Assembly (NCBI GenBank): GCA_002435785.1
Contig: DIUC01000016.1
Coordinates: 1 to 39,242, forward strand
Reading direction: 5' to 3'
DNA length: 39,242 nucleotides
Origin: Saprospiraceae bacterium UBA6168
GTDB lineage: Bacteria > Bacteroidota > Bacteroidia > Chitinophagales > Saprospiraceae
This document shows, piece by piece, positions 1-8,572 of the stretch (positions are counted from its first letter, which is position 1; the number at the start of each line of letters is the position of its first letter). The position numbers and the translations under genes are program-made. The notes beneath the pieces were generated by a model that did not search any database, was not told the DNA's origin, and saw only the letters and a list, made by a program, of their open reading frames with translations.

Positions 1-128
1 TCATAAAAGTGTACAGTAGCGTAATGACCCATGAACCATGCTAAGGGGCATTTTATAACGCTGGGAATTCTTAACGCAAGGACGCAAGGATTTATACCTC
101 GAACCGTCAGTTTTTTCTGAATAAACCC

Positions 129-1187
129 TCATAAACCAATCTCAACCGTTCTCAACCATTCCAATATTCCCCGCTCCAATACTCCTGCTATCATTGCATG
201 GCTTGGTGCCGATGGATGACCATCCTTTTTTGAAAGTCCCCATTTGTCATCCGGGTACGCCGCCTTGTGGCTTTGCCAGACCGGAAATACATCCATTAGC
301 TCGAAGCCATTTTCTTTGCAAGCAATTTGCACATAATCCATAGCCTCTGCATCGGGGTTGGTCGCCAGCGTTATCACCTTGAACCCATATTCGTCCTGCA
401 ACTGCTTCAACCGCTTCATGGCATTCATATAGGCATCAATGTCAACCATGTCGTGGTATTCGGGAGGCACCCGATCAAGGGTGTGCGCATAGTCAGTCCC
501 TTGCTTGTTGAACGGGGCGCTCTGCAAGTTTCCGTCTATTCCGTCATTGTCTTCCAATCGTTGGAACACAAGCGATTGTCTCAAGCTGAAATAATCCGGC
601 TTCTTGCGGATGAAATTGGGCAGGTGGCAGTCGTTTCCAATATAGTTGATGATGACCATGTCCACTTTCTCTAAATCAATCTTATGCGCCAAGGTTGCCA
701 CCTCCATCACGGTATTGTACCCTGGCACCGCCGTATTGACGATTTCATAGGTGATGGAATCCTGCTCGTTCAGCTTGTTCTCCAATTTGGTCAAAAAGCA
801 GTCCCCCTCATTGACGCCCCAACCAAACATCACCGAATCGCCCAACCCTATTATCTGAAACGTCTTTTTCGACTTGACCGCCGGATAGTTTTTGTCCCTA
901 AATCCTTGTGCGTTCGTTTCCACCAAAACCCCTTGAAAAAGGTACCTGGAGGATGGAATCAACTCATAAATGATGTAACGAAAGGCAGACAATTGGATGA
1001 TACGCCCCAAGTCCAGCTCATCATTTGGTTGGACAACGGGCTTCCGTTGGCCAGCGCCAATGGTCTTTAAATCATTGTAACTGCAATAATGATAAACCCT
1101 ATACCCAACTTCGACAAGTAGTAGGCTAAATAGGGTACCCAATAAAATGGCTATCAGTTTGAACAATGATTGGCGACTCATATCCAT
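129..1187 (-). CDS. SGNH/GDSL-family hydrolase, membrane-anchored
   Basis: This 352-aa protein begins with a hydrophobic segment (about residues 9-27) that looks like a signal anchor, so the catalytic part should lie outside the cytoplasm. The SGNH blocks are visible in order: GDS at 116-118 (nucleophile Ser118), PGYNT near 155-159 (block II Gly), NYIGND at 181-186 (block III Gly/Asn) and DGH at 322-324 (block V Asp/His). The family contains esterases, lipases and carbohydrate acetyl-hydrolases; the substrate cannot be told from sequence. The start is the ATG at 1187, with GGGGAT a few bases upstream; a second in-frame ATG lies two codons on. The last codons overlap a stretch of CTCAACC words. 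No clear operon partner: the M1 peptidase gene ends 27 bases upstream on the same strand, so co-transcription is possible. Confidence 0.8.
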   Translation of the reverse strand: MDMSRQSLFKLIAILLGTLFSLLLVEVGYRVYHYCSYNDLKTIGAGQRKPVVQPNDELDLGRIIQLSAFRYIIYELIPSSRYLFQGVLVETNAQGFRDKNYPAVKSKKTFQIIGLGDSVMFGWGVNEGDCFLTKLENKLNEQDSITYEIVNTAVPGYNTVMEVATLAHKIDLEKVDMVIINYIGNDCHLPNFIRKKPDYFSLRQSLVFQRLEDNDGIDGNLQSAPFNKQGTDYAHTLDRVPPEYHDMVDIDAYMNAMKRLKQLQDEYGFKVITLATNPDAEAMDYVQIACKENGFELMDVFPVWQSHKAAYPDDKWGLSKKDGHPSAPSHAMIAGVLERGILEWLRTVEIGL

Positions 1188-1214
1188 TCATTTAATCCCC
1201 ACAGAAAAAGGGGT

Positions 1215-4200
1215 TTATAGCTGTATTCCATCCACTATTTTCCACGGGTTCAACCTGCCCAAGTCCAAGATGAAGGCAATGCGCTCGTACCATTTGTCCC
1301 GCCCACTGGTGTCATAAAGTCCGGGCATTTTGTCGCTGCCATGCAGGGTCTTTGAATTGACCACGGGGATATAAACGCCAAAAATGCCTTTACCAAACTC
1401 CAGCGCTATCCCCCCCTGCCACCACACTTGGTCGGCAAATTCGAGGTCACTGCTGATGGGCCGGGCATCGTCATAATAACCAAAGTCGAAGTAGGGCTTG
1501 AGCGGCAGCTTCAACGGCAAATCCTTCGGCAGGTCGGCCTTGAGGTTGACGGCGAAGATGAAATTATTGCTCCGGCCCTCCGAATACGGGCTGCCAAGCG
1601 GCACTTTCAGGCCGCCCTCCCGTTGGTGGATTTGCTGCGACCAACTTCCGGTCGGCTCCGTACGCCCGAAGTAATAGTCATCGTAGCGGTAGTCGTTGAA
1701 GCCCTGCCCGGTAAGGCTGAAATAGCCGGGCCCAACAAAGCCCCGCTCCCGGTAGTCGTTCTTCAGGAAGCCACCAAAAAAGAACCGTGCATAGATGCTG
1801 CGCTTGTGGTCATAGGTCAGCGCCGTGTTAGCCTCCAACGAGAGGCGGACATAGCTGCGCTTGAGCTTCGAATTGAACACATCGTCGAAGCTGCGCTGCT
1901 CCAGTGCCAGGCGCAGGCTATACGGGTCGAGGGCACGGCGGTCCCCAAGCTCCCAGCTGGCCTCGTTGATGATGGCATCGTCCCACTCCAGGGAGTAGCC
2001 TCCACTACCGTTGCCCACTATCTCCTGCTCCTGCAAAAAGATGCTGCGCAATTGTATTTCCTGGTAAAATTTGCTGGTCGGAACCTTCACCAAGTCCAAC
2101 CGCACGAACGGCACGATGCGGCGGTATTGCAGCAGTTCCTTCCTGACTTCCCCATCAACAAACTTGTAAGAAGCCTCCCGATAATTGAAAGCCTTCGAGT
2201 TTATCCCAAAGCTCAGCCGCTTTATTTTTTCTGTTTTTGGAAAAATATTGTACTGCAAATTGGCCGTGCCCACCAGGTCCTTGGAATTGAAACCATACAT
2301 CGTAGCCAACTGGTACTCAAACTTTCGGGCTGGCACGATTCCATTGTGCAAAGACAAGCCAGCCATTGCGCCATCGTACAGGTTCCAGCCGAGCAGCGGG
2401 ATGAAGTTCAGCGTGGTGCGCTGGCTGTTTTCCAATGGGCCGAGAAACCGCAGCTTGAGCGGCTCCACCGTTTTCAGGGGCCCGCTGGTCTTGATGGTGT
2501 TGTTCTTGCGGTAGGCATCCAAGGTGGTGCGCCCTCCATCCAGCACGAGGCGGTCGCAGTCGGTGGCGGGAAAATCCACGGTGTTTGCGCCAGCGAAACC
2601 CTCGTACCACACCGTGCGAACGGCCACGGTGTCCCGGTAGGCGGTGATGGGGAATGGCGCAACGATTTCGCCCTTGTTTTTCACAGAAACCTTGTAGCCG
2701 TTGGCCGCATCGCCGCTGATGTTTTGGAGCGAATAGTCCAACTGGTTGATGGTGTTGAGGTAGTCGCCGAACATCCAGCCCAGTTTCTTGCCGCTTTCCT
2801 GTTCAAAAATCGCCCGCAGGTCGGCGGGTTGCGGGTGCTTGAAATGCCACCGGTCGTAGTAGATTTTCATGATTCGGTCAAACTCCGCCGTGCCGAGGTA
2901 TTGCTCCAAATGACCGAAGGCCGAGCCGGGCTTCACATAGGCGCTCAAGCCATAGTTTATCTGCGAAAAATCGTCGGAGTGCGTGTCCGGTGCTTGGTCC
3001 TGGCGGCGGCGGCACTGAAAGTTGAAGGCAAGTTCATAAGCATCGCCGTCAAGGCCGTTGGCGAGGAACTTGGGCAGCCCGAAATCGGCACGGGAGCCAT
3101 AGTATTGGCGCATATAGCGGTACTCGTAGTAAGTGTTCATGCCCTCGTCCATCCAGGCATGGTTGCGCTCGTTGCTGGCCAGCAGCTCGCAAAACCAGTT
3201 GTGGCCGACCTCGTGGGTAATCACGTTGTCGAGGCCACGGGCGCTGTTCGAGTTGCCGATGACCGTAATCATGGGGTACTCCATGCCCCCCCCAGCGCTC
3301 AGGGCACTGTGCACGGCAGTGGCCTGTGGCCACGGATACTCGCCCACGTGCTGCGAATAAAACTCCAAAGCACGGCGCACATACTCGGCACCACGCACCC
3401 ATAGTTCGGCTTCTTTGTTGGTGAACATGCCCCATGCTTCCACCTTTTTGCCGCTGGGCATCACCGCCTCATCCTTCACCACATGGAAGCGCTTGTCGGC
3501 AAACCAGGCAAAATCATGCACCATCTCGGCGGTGTAGCGGATGGTCTTCATCGCCGTTGCCGAAGGCGGATAATCCTCGCCCTTTGGGAAGCCGTTTTTT
3601 ATAAAACCCTTTGTCTCAGCCACTTTTTGTTCCAAAAACCGCACTTCGCTCTCCGTTTGAAGACTCCCCGTAGCGCCCACCACGTAGTTTTCGGGAAGGG
3701 TGATGGTCACGTCGAAGTTGCCGAACTCGGCATAAAACTCCCCTTGGTCGAGGTACGGCATCGGGTGCCAGCCGGTAGCGTCATAGACGGCGGGCTTGGG
3801 GAACCACTGCGTCATTTGGTAGCTGGTGCCCACATGGCCGAGGCGGCTCCACGAGGCGGGGATTTTTAGGGTAAACGGGGTGTTTATGACGATTTTGCCG
3901 CCCGGCTGCAATGGTTGCGGGAGGAGCAGCACGGCGATGTCGGGGTGGTGCTTGTCAAACGCCCACGGGACTTTTTGGCCGTAGGCCGAGAAATCGAGGT
4001 TGGTGTAATAGCCAAGGTCTTTATCTTTGGCGAAATAAAACTTCGTGTCGCCCGTGCGCAGTTTTTGCTTCGCAAAGGCGGAGTTTTGCCCCTTGAAGGC
4101 ATTGCCCCAAAGGTGCATCCAGATGGAGTCGAGCTGGTGCGGCGAGTTGTTCTGGTACTCGATGATGATGTCGCCAGCGATGGTGTGCGCCACGTCGTCG

Positions 4201-4304
4201 AGGGTGACGTTGATGCGGTAGTTGACTTCCTGCTGGAAGTAGTTTTGGGCGAATGAGCGGGTTAGCGTACTTGCCAGCAAGGCAAAGAGGAGTATTTTTT
4301 TCAT
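1215..4304 (-). CDS. Secreted M1 family metallopeptidase with barrel-like C-terminal region
   Basis: A 1029-aa protein with a signal peptide (MKKILLFALLASTLTRSFAQ). The start is set at the ATG at 4304 because it gives a clean signal peptide; a longer reading frame exists upstream but begins with non-coding-looking sequence. The zinc site is HEVGH at 364-368 with the third ligand Glu387 exactly 18 residues on (HEXXHX18E), and GGMEYP at 339-344 stands where aminopeptidases have GAMEN. Residues 1-640 match the M1 beta-sandwich plus catalytic layout. From about 650 to the end the sequence is rich in alternating hydrophobic/aromatic strands (LRFLGPLENSQRTTLNFIPL and similar), like a Bacteroidota outer-membrane barrel or surface beta domain; this part is inference. 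It probably trims peptides at the cell surface or periplasm. Divergent from the gene at 4431. Confidence 0.88.
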   Translation of the reverse strand: MKKILLFALLASTLTRSFAQNYFQQEVNYRINVTLDDVAHTIAGDIIIEYQNNSPHQLDSIWMHLWGNAFKGQNSAFAKQKLRTGDTKFYFAKDKDLGYYTNLDFSAYGQKVPWAFDKHHPDIAVLLLPQPLQPGGKIVINTPFTLKIPASWSRLGHVGTSYQMTQWFPKPAVYDATGWHPMPYLDQGEFYAEFGNFDVTITLPENYVVGATGSLQTESEVRFLEQKVAETKGFIKNGFPKGEDYPPSATAMKTIRYTAEMVHDFAWFADKRFHVVKDEAVMPSGKKVEAWGMFTNKEAELWVRGAEYVRRALEFYSQHVGEYPWPQATAVHSALSAGGGMEYPMITVIGNSNSARGLDNVITHEVGHNWFCELLASNERNHAWMDEGMNTYYEYRYMRQYYGSRADFGLPKFLANGLDGDAYELAFNFQCRRRQDQAPDTHSDDFSQINYGLSAYVKPGSAFGHLEQYLGTAEFDRIMKIYYDRWHFKHPQPADLRAIFEQESGKKLGWMFGDYLNTINQLDYSLQNISGDAANGYKVSVKNKGEIVAPFPITAYRDTVAVRTVWYEGFAGANTVDFPATDCDRLVLDGGRTTLDAYRKNNTIKTSGPLKTVEPLKLRFLGPLENSQRTTLNFIPLLGWNLYDGAMAGLSLHNGIVPARKFEYQLATMYGFNSKDLVGTANLQYNIFPKTEKIKRLSFGINSKAFNYREASYKFVDGEVRKELLQYRRIVPFVRLDLVKVPTSKFYQEIQLRSIFLQEQEIVGNGSGGYSLEWDDAIINEASWELGDRRALDPYSLRLALEQRSFDDVFNSKLKRSYVRLSLEANTALTYDHKRSIYARFFFGGFLKNDYRERGFVGPGYFSLTGQGFNDYRYDDYYFGRTEPTGSWSQQIHQREGGLKVPLGSPYSEGRSNNFIFAVNLKADLPKDLPLKLPLKPYFDFGYYDDARPISSDLEFADQVWWQGGIALEFGKGIFGVYIPVVNSKTLHGSDKMPGLYDTSGRDKWYERIAFILDLGRLNPWKIVDGIQL

Positions 4305-4353
4305 CAAAATATCGTGTTTTTTACCGTGTCCTGCTGTGCCTGCTGTGCCTCCA

Positions 4354-4368
4354 TGTTGAAATTCAACA
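4354..4368. promoter_or_regulatory. 15-bp palindrome between divergent genes
   Basis: TGTTGAA-A-TTCAACA is a perfect inverted repeat with a one-base centre, lying in the 126-base gap between the divergent M1 peptidase and small secreted protein genes. Its position fits an operator for a dimeric regulator, but no regulator is encoded nearby. Confidence 0.3.
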
Positions 4369-4415
4369 CAGCGTACAAGTAGGAACGGAGGAACTTGGCG
4401 TTCAAATCCTTTCGG

Positions 4416-4423
4416 CAAATGTA
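4416..4423 (-). promoter_or_regulatory. Candidate -7 box (TACATTTG) for the M1 peptidase gene
   Basis: On the minus strand the sequence reads TACATTTG, matching the Bacteroidota -7 consensus TAnnTTTG, about 110 bases upstream of the M1 peptidase ATG. No clear TTG element is found at the expected distance upstream, so the call is weak. Confidence 0.3.
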
Positions 4424-4430
4424 TCAATTA

Positions 4431-4961
4431 ATGAAAGTCATTCTTCTGCTGTTGTGCTTCTTTTCTACGAACCTGCTCATGGGTCAGGCTGCCTTCCCCG
4501 CATCATGGGTGGGCGACTGGAGCGGCCAGCTCGAAATCTTCACGGCCACTGGCAAGGTGCAGGAAATCCCGATGGAGCTGCACATACATCCCTTGGACAC
4601 CGTGCCGGCAGCCCATACCTTCCAAATCGTATACGGCGAGGACAAAGTGACCGGCAACCGGCCCTACGAATTGGTCACGGTGGACGCCGGACGGGGCCTC
4701 TACCTCATGGACGAAAAGAACAGCATCAAGATGGAGGCATACTACATTAATGGCAAGCTGGTACAGTGGTTCGAGGTGGAGGGCACGCTGCTCTATACTA
4801 CCACGGAACTGGTCGGCGAGGAGTTGCACTGGGAAATTGTCTCTGGCAGCTCGACCCCCGTGAGCACTTCCGGCAACCAAAAGGTGGATGGCGAGGATAT
4901 TCCACCCGTCAAGACATATTCGGTGGGGGCGATGCAACGGGCGAGGTTGAGGCGGGGGTAA
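4431..4961 (+). CDS. Small secreted protein of unknown function
   Basis: A 176-aa protein starting at the ATG at 4431, which gives a signal peptide (MKVILLLLCFFSTNLLMGQ). The mature part opens with a WVGDWSGQLEI stretch and is mostly predicted beta strand with alternating hydrophobic residues, compatible with a small beta-barrel such as a lipocalin-like fold, but I do not recognise the family. The C-terminus is a short basic tail (ARLRRG). An upstream ATG at 4395 is possible but would put nonhydrophobic residues before the signal. It is divergent from the M1 peptidase and convergent with the NTF2-like gene, from which a stem-loop separates it. Confidence 0.65.
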   Translation: MKVILLLLCFFSTNLLMGQAAFPASWVGDWSGQLEIFTATGKVQEIPMELHIHPLDTVPAAHTFQIVYGEDKVTGNRPYELVTVDAGRGLYLMDEKNSIKMEAYYINGKLVQWFEVEGTLLYTTTELVGEELHWEIVSGSSTPVSTSGNQKVDGEDIPPVKTYSVGAMQRARLRRG

Positions 4962-4980
4962 AGTTGATTTAAAAAATAAA

Positions 4981-5020
4981 GGGTTGACAATCAGCGCATT
5001 CCGCACTTTCTTGACAACCC
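4981..5020. terminator. Stem-loop between convergent genes
   Basis: GGGTTGACAA at 4981-4990 pairs with TTGACAACCC at 5011-5020 (9 of 10), with a 20-base loop. It lies between the convergent genes ending at 4961 and 5045, is preceded by an A-rich run and followed by a T-rich stretch, so it can serve as a weak bidirectional terminator. Confidence 0.5.
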
Positions 5021-5044
5021 CCTTCACCATTTTTAGCTTTTATA

Positions 5045-5503
5045 TCAGTGGTCAAAACTGACAATCCTTGCCAGCTTCCACTGCCCATTTTTTTGCTGCC
5101 AGATATGCACGAACTTGAAAGTGCCACAGTCCATTTGTCCATTTTCTAAATGGCAAAAACGGTGGCTGGCGGTCTGCACCGCACCATATCCTGGCACCGG
5201 ATATACCTCCATGGTTTCTTTTATTAGCTCCCGGGTCGGTGAGTTGTCCCGCTCGAAGTTGTTGGCCAGCATTTCGATGTTCTGCGCATACCCGGTCAGG
5301 CCGGTTTTGTCGTGGAAAAATTCAAGGCCCTCGCTGAACAGGTGCTTTATCGGCTCGATATCCCGGTTGTTGAATGCCGTGAATAGCAGGCTGTCCAGGG
5401 TGAAAATTTCCTGAAAAAGAGCCGCTTTGCTCATTTCGCCTTGCGCCTGGGCGGACATTGCGCAAGCGCCAATTATTGCCAAAGCAGTCACCAGTCGTTT
5501 CAT
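5045..5503 (-). CDS. Secreted NTF2-like (DUF4440-type) protein
   Basis: A 152-aa protein with a signal peptide (MKRLVTALAIIGACAMSAQA). The start is the ATG at 5503; a TTG six codons earlier would also be in frame but would place a lysine-rich tail ahead of the signal. The mature domain has the SnoaL/DUF4440 pattern: a first helix (LDSLLFTAFNNRDIEPIKHL), FHDKTGLTGY, and a last strand ending GQWKLARIVSFDH. Such domains are cone-shaped beta-alpha folds that bind small ligands or act as uncharacterised enzymes. It follows the pspC-GIN gene by 74 bases on the same strand and may be the last gene of the padR operon. Confidence 0.75.
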   Translation of the reverse strand: MKRLVTALAIIGACAMSAQAQGEMSKAALFQEIFTLDSLLFTAFNNRDIEPIKHLFSEGLEFFHDKTGLTGYAQNIEMLANNFERDNSPTRELIKETMEVYPVPGYGAVQTASHRFCHLENGQMDCGTFKFVHIWQQKNGQWKLARIVSFDH

Positions 5504-5577
5504 TTTCTTGTTTTTCGTCAAAAATTAAGGGGTTCAAGTAGCAACTCGAACCCCTCAAACTGCTGCAATGATTCAGC

Positions 5578-7830
5578 CTATTTCTCAATCACCACCGAAG
5601 TTTTCAGCTTGGATACCAGGTCGCTGCTCTCGTCAAAACGTTGGTACAAGGTATCGGTGGCAGAGATTTTCACCCAACTATCGTTGGAGGCGGTGATGTC
5701 GGCCACCCGCACCGAGGCACGCTCGGCGTCGAGGCGGGCATCGTTGTCGAGTACGGCCTTAAGGTGGTTGCAGTTGCCGGTGAGTTCAAGCTCGTTGTCG
5801 CCGGTGAGCTGCACGTCAAGGTTGTTCACGTTGGCCTTCATTTTGACCCTTCCCTCGCCCTCGTTTACGAGCCGGAAGCTGGCGAGGTCAAAGTCGGTCA
5901 GGGTGGCATTGTTGGAGTTGACCAAGTGAAGCTCAGTGAGGTTCGGGGCAGTGATTTCGAGCACCACGGTTCCCTCCAATTCTTGGTTGGTGGTTATCAC
6001 GAGTTGGTCGCCCTGCTGCGTGATGTCAATTTTATTGTTTTCATCGCCGCCCTGTGTGAACTTGAAGCTGTACTCCGCCGACTGCCGGATGACCAGCTTG
6101 ATGTCCCCGTCCAATTTGATTTTACTGAAATTGCTGAACGTCATGTCACGGTTTTCCTCCGCTTCGTGCTCCTTCGCATATTCGAGGTTGAATAGGCCGT
6201 TCGGGCCCATTTTCCATGCGTAGTCGCTCTCCCAGTATGGGAAGGGGTATTTTTCGTCCACTTGGAGGTCAAGGTCCTGCCACCTCACCTCGTTGCCGTG
6301 GCGCACCCATTTGCCCTCCGGAACTTTAATGGTGAGGTTCACCCGTTGGCCACGCCATTTTTCGCCCTTAGGTATTTCAAAGAAGCGGGGCAAAATCAGT
6401 CGGTTGCCTTCGATGCGGTATTGGTAGGCAATCTGGCTGGCCAATTTTTGGCCCTCTTCCATGCCCTCGCCACGAGAAAAGTTGCTCTGGTAAACTTCGA
6501 CCTTGTTGCTCTCCGATTTCTCCACCCTCACCCGGATGTTTTCGGAGATGAGCTTGTTGTCGGATACGTACAGCTCGCCCCCAAACTGGAGGAAGCTCGC
6601 ACTATATGGGTTCTTTTCAAAATCAATAAACAGCGTATCGGTCGGAGCAAAATTGGCTGTGTTGACACCGAGGCCAACATCCGCTCCATGCGCAAACTGC
6701 TGCGCCGTTTTTGCACCGACGAATATCAGGCTGACCAAATTAAGCGACCAGAACAGCCAGAGGCCCACTGTCCACCGGGGCTTGAAATTGGTGCGCATGA
6801 AGAGCCGCATGATGCCCAGTGCCAGCATCAGCAGTGGCACACCGAGGAAGATAAGGATGTTGACCACGCCCAAGGCTGTCATAAAGGTAGAACCGGGCAG
6901 CAAGAAGCTCCCGAACGGCAACCCCATGAACAGACCACCTACCGAGACCACCCAGAGCAGTACCAGCATGGCCACGAGTCCCACGCCAATGACAAATCCG
7001 ACGGGCCGGATGATTTTCACCAGTGTTTCAATCACCGTGCGGATGATGCCGCCCAAGGCCCCGATGAGGCCGCTCAAAACATGTATTCCTTCGGAAGCGG
7101 CGGCCCTGAATTGATGTCCGCCAGTGGAAGCATCGGCTGCCGACGAACCATCGTCAGGCTGCGACTTTGCGCTTTTTTTTTTCGCCCCAAACTCCCCTTT
7201 TATTTCATCACCGAGTTCGACCACCTTCTTGGACACGTGCTCGAACTCCTCCTCGATGATTTTGCCAATGTTGGAGGCGTTGATAGGCTCGCCACGCATG
7301 GCGAGCTTGTCGCTGGCGCTTTCTGCCTTCGGCAAAATGGCCCAGAGGATAAAGTACAATGGTATGGCAAACCCGCCCGTAAAAGTGAACAGCAAGAACA
7401 CCAGCCTCACCCAAAGCGGGTCGGCAATCCCAAAGTATGCGGCTATGCCGGAGCATACGCCGCCCACCACCTCCTCGTCGGGGTTGCGGAACAGGCGTTT
7501 GCCGGTCTTTATGTTGAACTTCTTCCCGAACTTCGACCTTGGCTCGCTGGCTGTCGGCTCCTCCATCGGCTCTGCACCGAAGTCCTCCGGCGTGCCCATG
7601 ATGGCGATGACGCTGTTGACGTCCTTGAGCGAGACGATTGGCCGGCTGCCCAGCTTTTCCTGGAACAACTCGGCCATTCGTGCTTCGATGTCGGTCGTGA
7701 TTTCTTCGTAGCCTTCTGAGCTGCGGAAGTGGTTGTGAATGGTTTTCAGATAGCTGCTGAGGGTCTCATAGGCGTCTTCGTCAATGGTGAGTGGAAGGCC
7801 GCCGAGATTGATATTGAATACCTTAGTCAT
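5578..7830 (-). CDS. PspC domain membrane protein with GIN (DUF2807) tail
   Basis: A 750-aa inner-membrane protein. Residues 1-100 form a soluble N-terminal domain; 110-170 are the PspC domain (KRLFRNPDEEVVGGVCSGIA, then a hydrophobic segment at about 143-168). Further membrane segments lie near 275-300, 315-343 and 353-373. The part after residue 390 should face the periplasm, and residues about 565-725 match the repetitive beta-helix of the GIN domain, with regular SNNATLTDF- and TGDNELELTG-type rungs. PspC proteins sense or respond to envelope stress; the padR-pspC-GIN order is common in Bacteroidota. It lies 91 bases downstream of padR on the same strand, so it is probably controlled by PadR. 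Confidence 0.85.
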   Translation of the reverse strand: MTKVFNINLGGLPLTIDEDAYETLSSYLKTIHNHFRSSEGYEEITTDIEARMAELFQEKLGSRPIVSLKDVNSVIAIMGTPEDFGAEPMEEPTASEPRSKFGKKFNIKTGKRLFRNPDEEVVGGVCSGIAAYFGIADPLWVRLVFLLFTFTGGFAIPLYFILWAILPKAESASDKLAMRGEPINASNIGKIIEEEFEHVSKKVVELGDEIKGEFGAKKKSAKSQPDDGSSAADASTGGHQFRAAASEGIHVLSGLIGALGGIIRTVIETLVKIIRPVGFVIGVGLVAMLVLLWVVSVGGLFMGLPFGSFLLPGSTFMTALGVVNILIFLGVPLLMLALGIMRLFMRTNFKPRWTVGLWLFWSLNLVSLIFVGAKTAQQFAHGADVGLGVNTANFAPTDTLFIDFEKNPYSASFLQFGGELYVSDNKLISENIRVRVEKSESNKVEVYQSNFSRGEGMEEGQKLASQIAYQYRIEGNRLILPRFFEIPKGEKWRGQRVNLTIKVPEGKWVRHGNEVRWQDLDLQVDEKYPFPYWESDYAWKMGPNGLFNLEYAKEHEAEENRDMTFSNFSKIKLDGDIKLVIRQSAEYSFKFTQGGDENNKIDITQQGDQLVITTNQELEGTVVLEITAPNLTELHLVNSNNATLTDFDLASFRLVNEGEGRVKMKANVNNLDVQLTGDNELELTGNCNHLKAVLDNDARLDAERASVRVADITASNDSWVKISATDTLYQRFDESSDLVSKLKTSVVIEK

Positions 7831-7921
7831 TGTAAGATAAAATTGATTTCGTTAGTGAAATTTGGAACAGAATCACCGGTAATTTCCTGCGCTGTCTGCC
7901 CCCTGCCAACTGCCGAACTTT

Positions 7922-8275
7922 TCAATTAGCTGTTAAACTTTTAGTTGAATCGCTCACGGCATTCACCAACTGGTGCCAGGTGGTGGCGAGGCCGTCCAAA
8001 AACTCCTTGCCGTCGTCGGTAAGGGTGTAGTACTTGCGGGGCGGCCCGGAGACCGATTCCCGCCAGGTGTAGTCCAGTAGGCCTGCGCTTTTCAGGCGGG
8101 CCAGTAGCGGGTACATCGTGCCCTCCACCACCATCAGTTCCGACTTTTCGAGCCGCTTGATGATGTCCGTCGGGTAGGCTTCCCCCTCATCGGAGATGAT
8201 GGAGAGGATGCAGAGTTCCAAAATGCCTTTCCGCATCTGCTGGGTTGTATTGTCTAAGAGTCCTTGAACTTTCAT
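7922..8275 (-). CDS. PadR-family transcriptional regulator
   Basis: A 117-aa winged-helix repressor. The start at ATG 8275 (MKVQGLLDNTTQQMRKGILE) is chosen because the PadR domain begins there; the frame is open further upstream but that part is not family-like. Visible PadR hallmarks are RKGILELCILSII, GTMYPLLARLKSAGLLDYTW (recognition helix and wing entry) and PPRKYYTLTDDG. The C-terminal dimerisation helix is short. It sits directly upstream of the pspC-GIN gene in the same orientation and probably represses its own operon. A promoter of Bacteroidota type and an imperfect palindrome lie about 90-125 bases upstream. Confidence 0.88.
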   Translation of the reverse strand: MKVQGLLDNTTQQMRKGILELCILSIISDEGEAYPTDIIKRLEKSELMVVEGTMYPLLARLKSAGLLDYTWRESVSGPPRKYYTLTDDGKEFLDGLATTWHQLVNAVSDSTKSLTAN

Positions 8276-8361
8276 TTTTTTATTGGCAAAAATTTCTGAT
8301 GGTTCATTCGTTCTGATTTGTGGCGCAAGACAAACCGTCTGCATTGTTTTGATTGATGGGA

Positions 8362-8392
8362 CAAAGATAATATGCTGCAAGGTACTATGCAA
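8362..8392 (-). promoter_or_regulatory. Promoter of the padR-pspC operon
   Basis: On the minus strand TTG (8392-8390) is followed after 20 bases by TATCTTTG (8369-8362). This fits the Bacteroidota sigma-A consensus (TTG, 19-21 bases, TAnnTTTG). Transcription would begin near 8355, leaving a leader of about 80 bases before padR. Confidence 0.55.
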
Positions 8393-8401
8393 TACATGGT
8401 A
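8383..8401. promoter_or_regulatory. Candidate PadR operator
   Basis: TACTATG-CAATA-CATGGTA is an imperfect inverted repeat (6 of 7 bases per arm) that covers the -33 TTG element of the padR promoter. PadR proteins bind short palindromes with ATG/CAT half-sites, so autorepression here is a reasonable inference. Confidence 0.35.
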
Positions 8402-8506
8402 GCTTTTAAAGCAAGGTTTTTTTGATAAACAACCTGTTCGTGCCGACGAAAGCCCCGATTCGAGCCGTGGAAATAAGTCGTGGAATCGGCCAAAACTGCC
8501 GCTCAA

Positions 8507-8549
8507 CAAAAAAAGCCTCCCCGCCAGCAAGGCAGGGGAGGCTTTTTTT
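8507..8549. terminator. Strong rho-independent terminator
   Basis: AAGCCTCCCC (8513-8522) pairs with GGGGAGGCTT (8535-8544), flanked by an A run on the left and seven T on the right, so it can work on both strands. On the minus strand it closes the five-gene run that ends with the lipoprotein at 8573. Confidence 0.85.
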
Positions 8550-8572
8550 GAAAACTCAGTTGGGGTTTTTGC

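Noticed and set aside
1428..3404. 658-codon open frame on the plus strand opposite the M1 peptidase
   Set aside because: It is a shadow of the GC-biased peptidase gene: no recognisable domain, valine/glutamine-rich low-quality sequence, and the opposite strand has a full catalytic signature.
6262..7719. 485-codon open frame opposite the pspC gene
   Set aside because: Histidine/proline-rich translation without domains; it mirrors the real PspC-GIN frame.
7922..8530. Longer PadR reading frame with 85 extra N-terminal residues
   Set aside because: The extension runs through the promoter region and terminator hairpin and has no PadR similarity.
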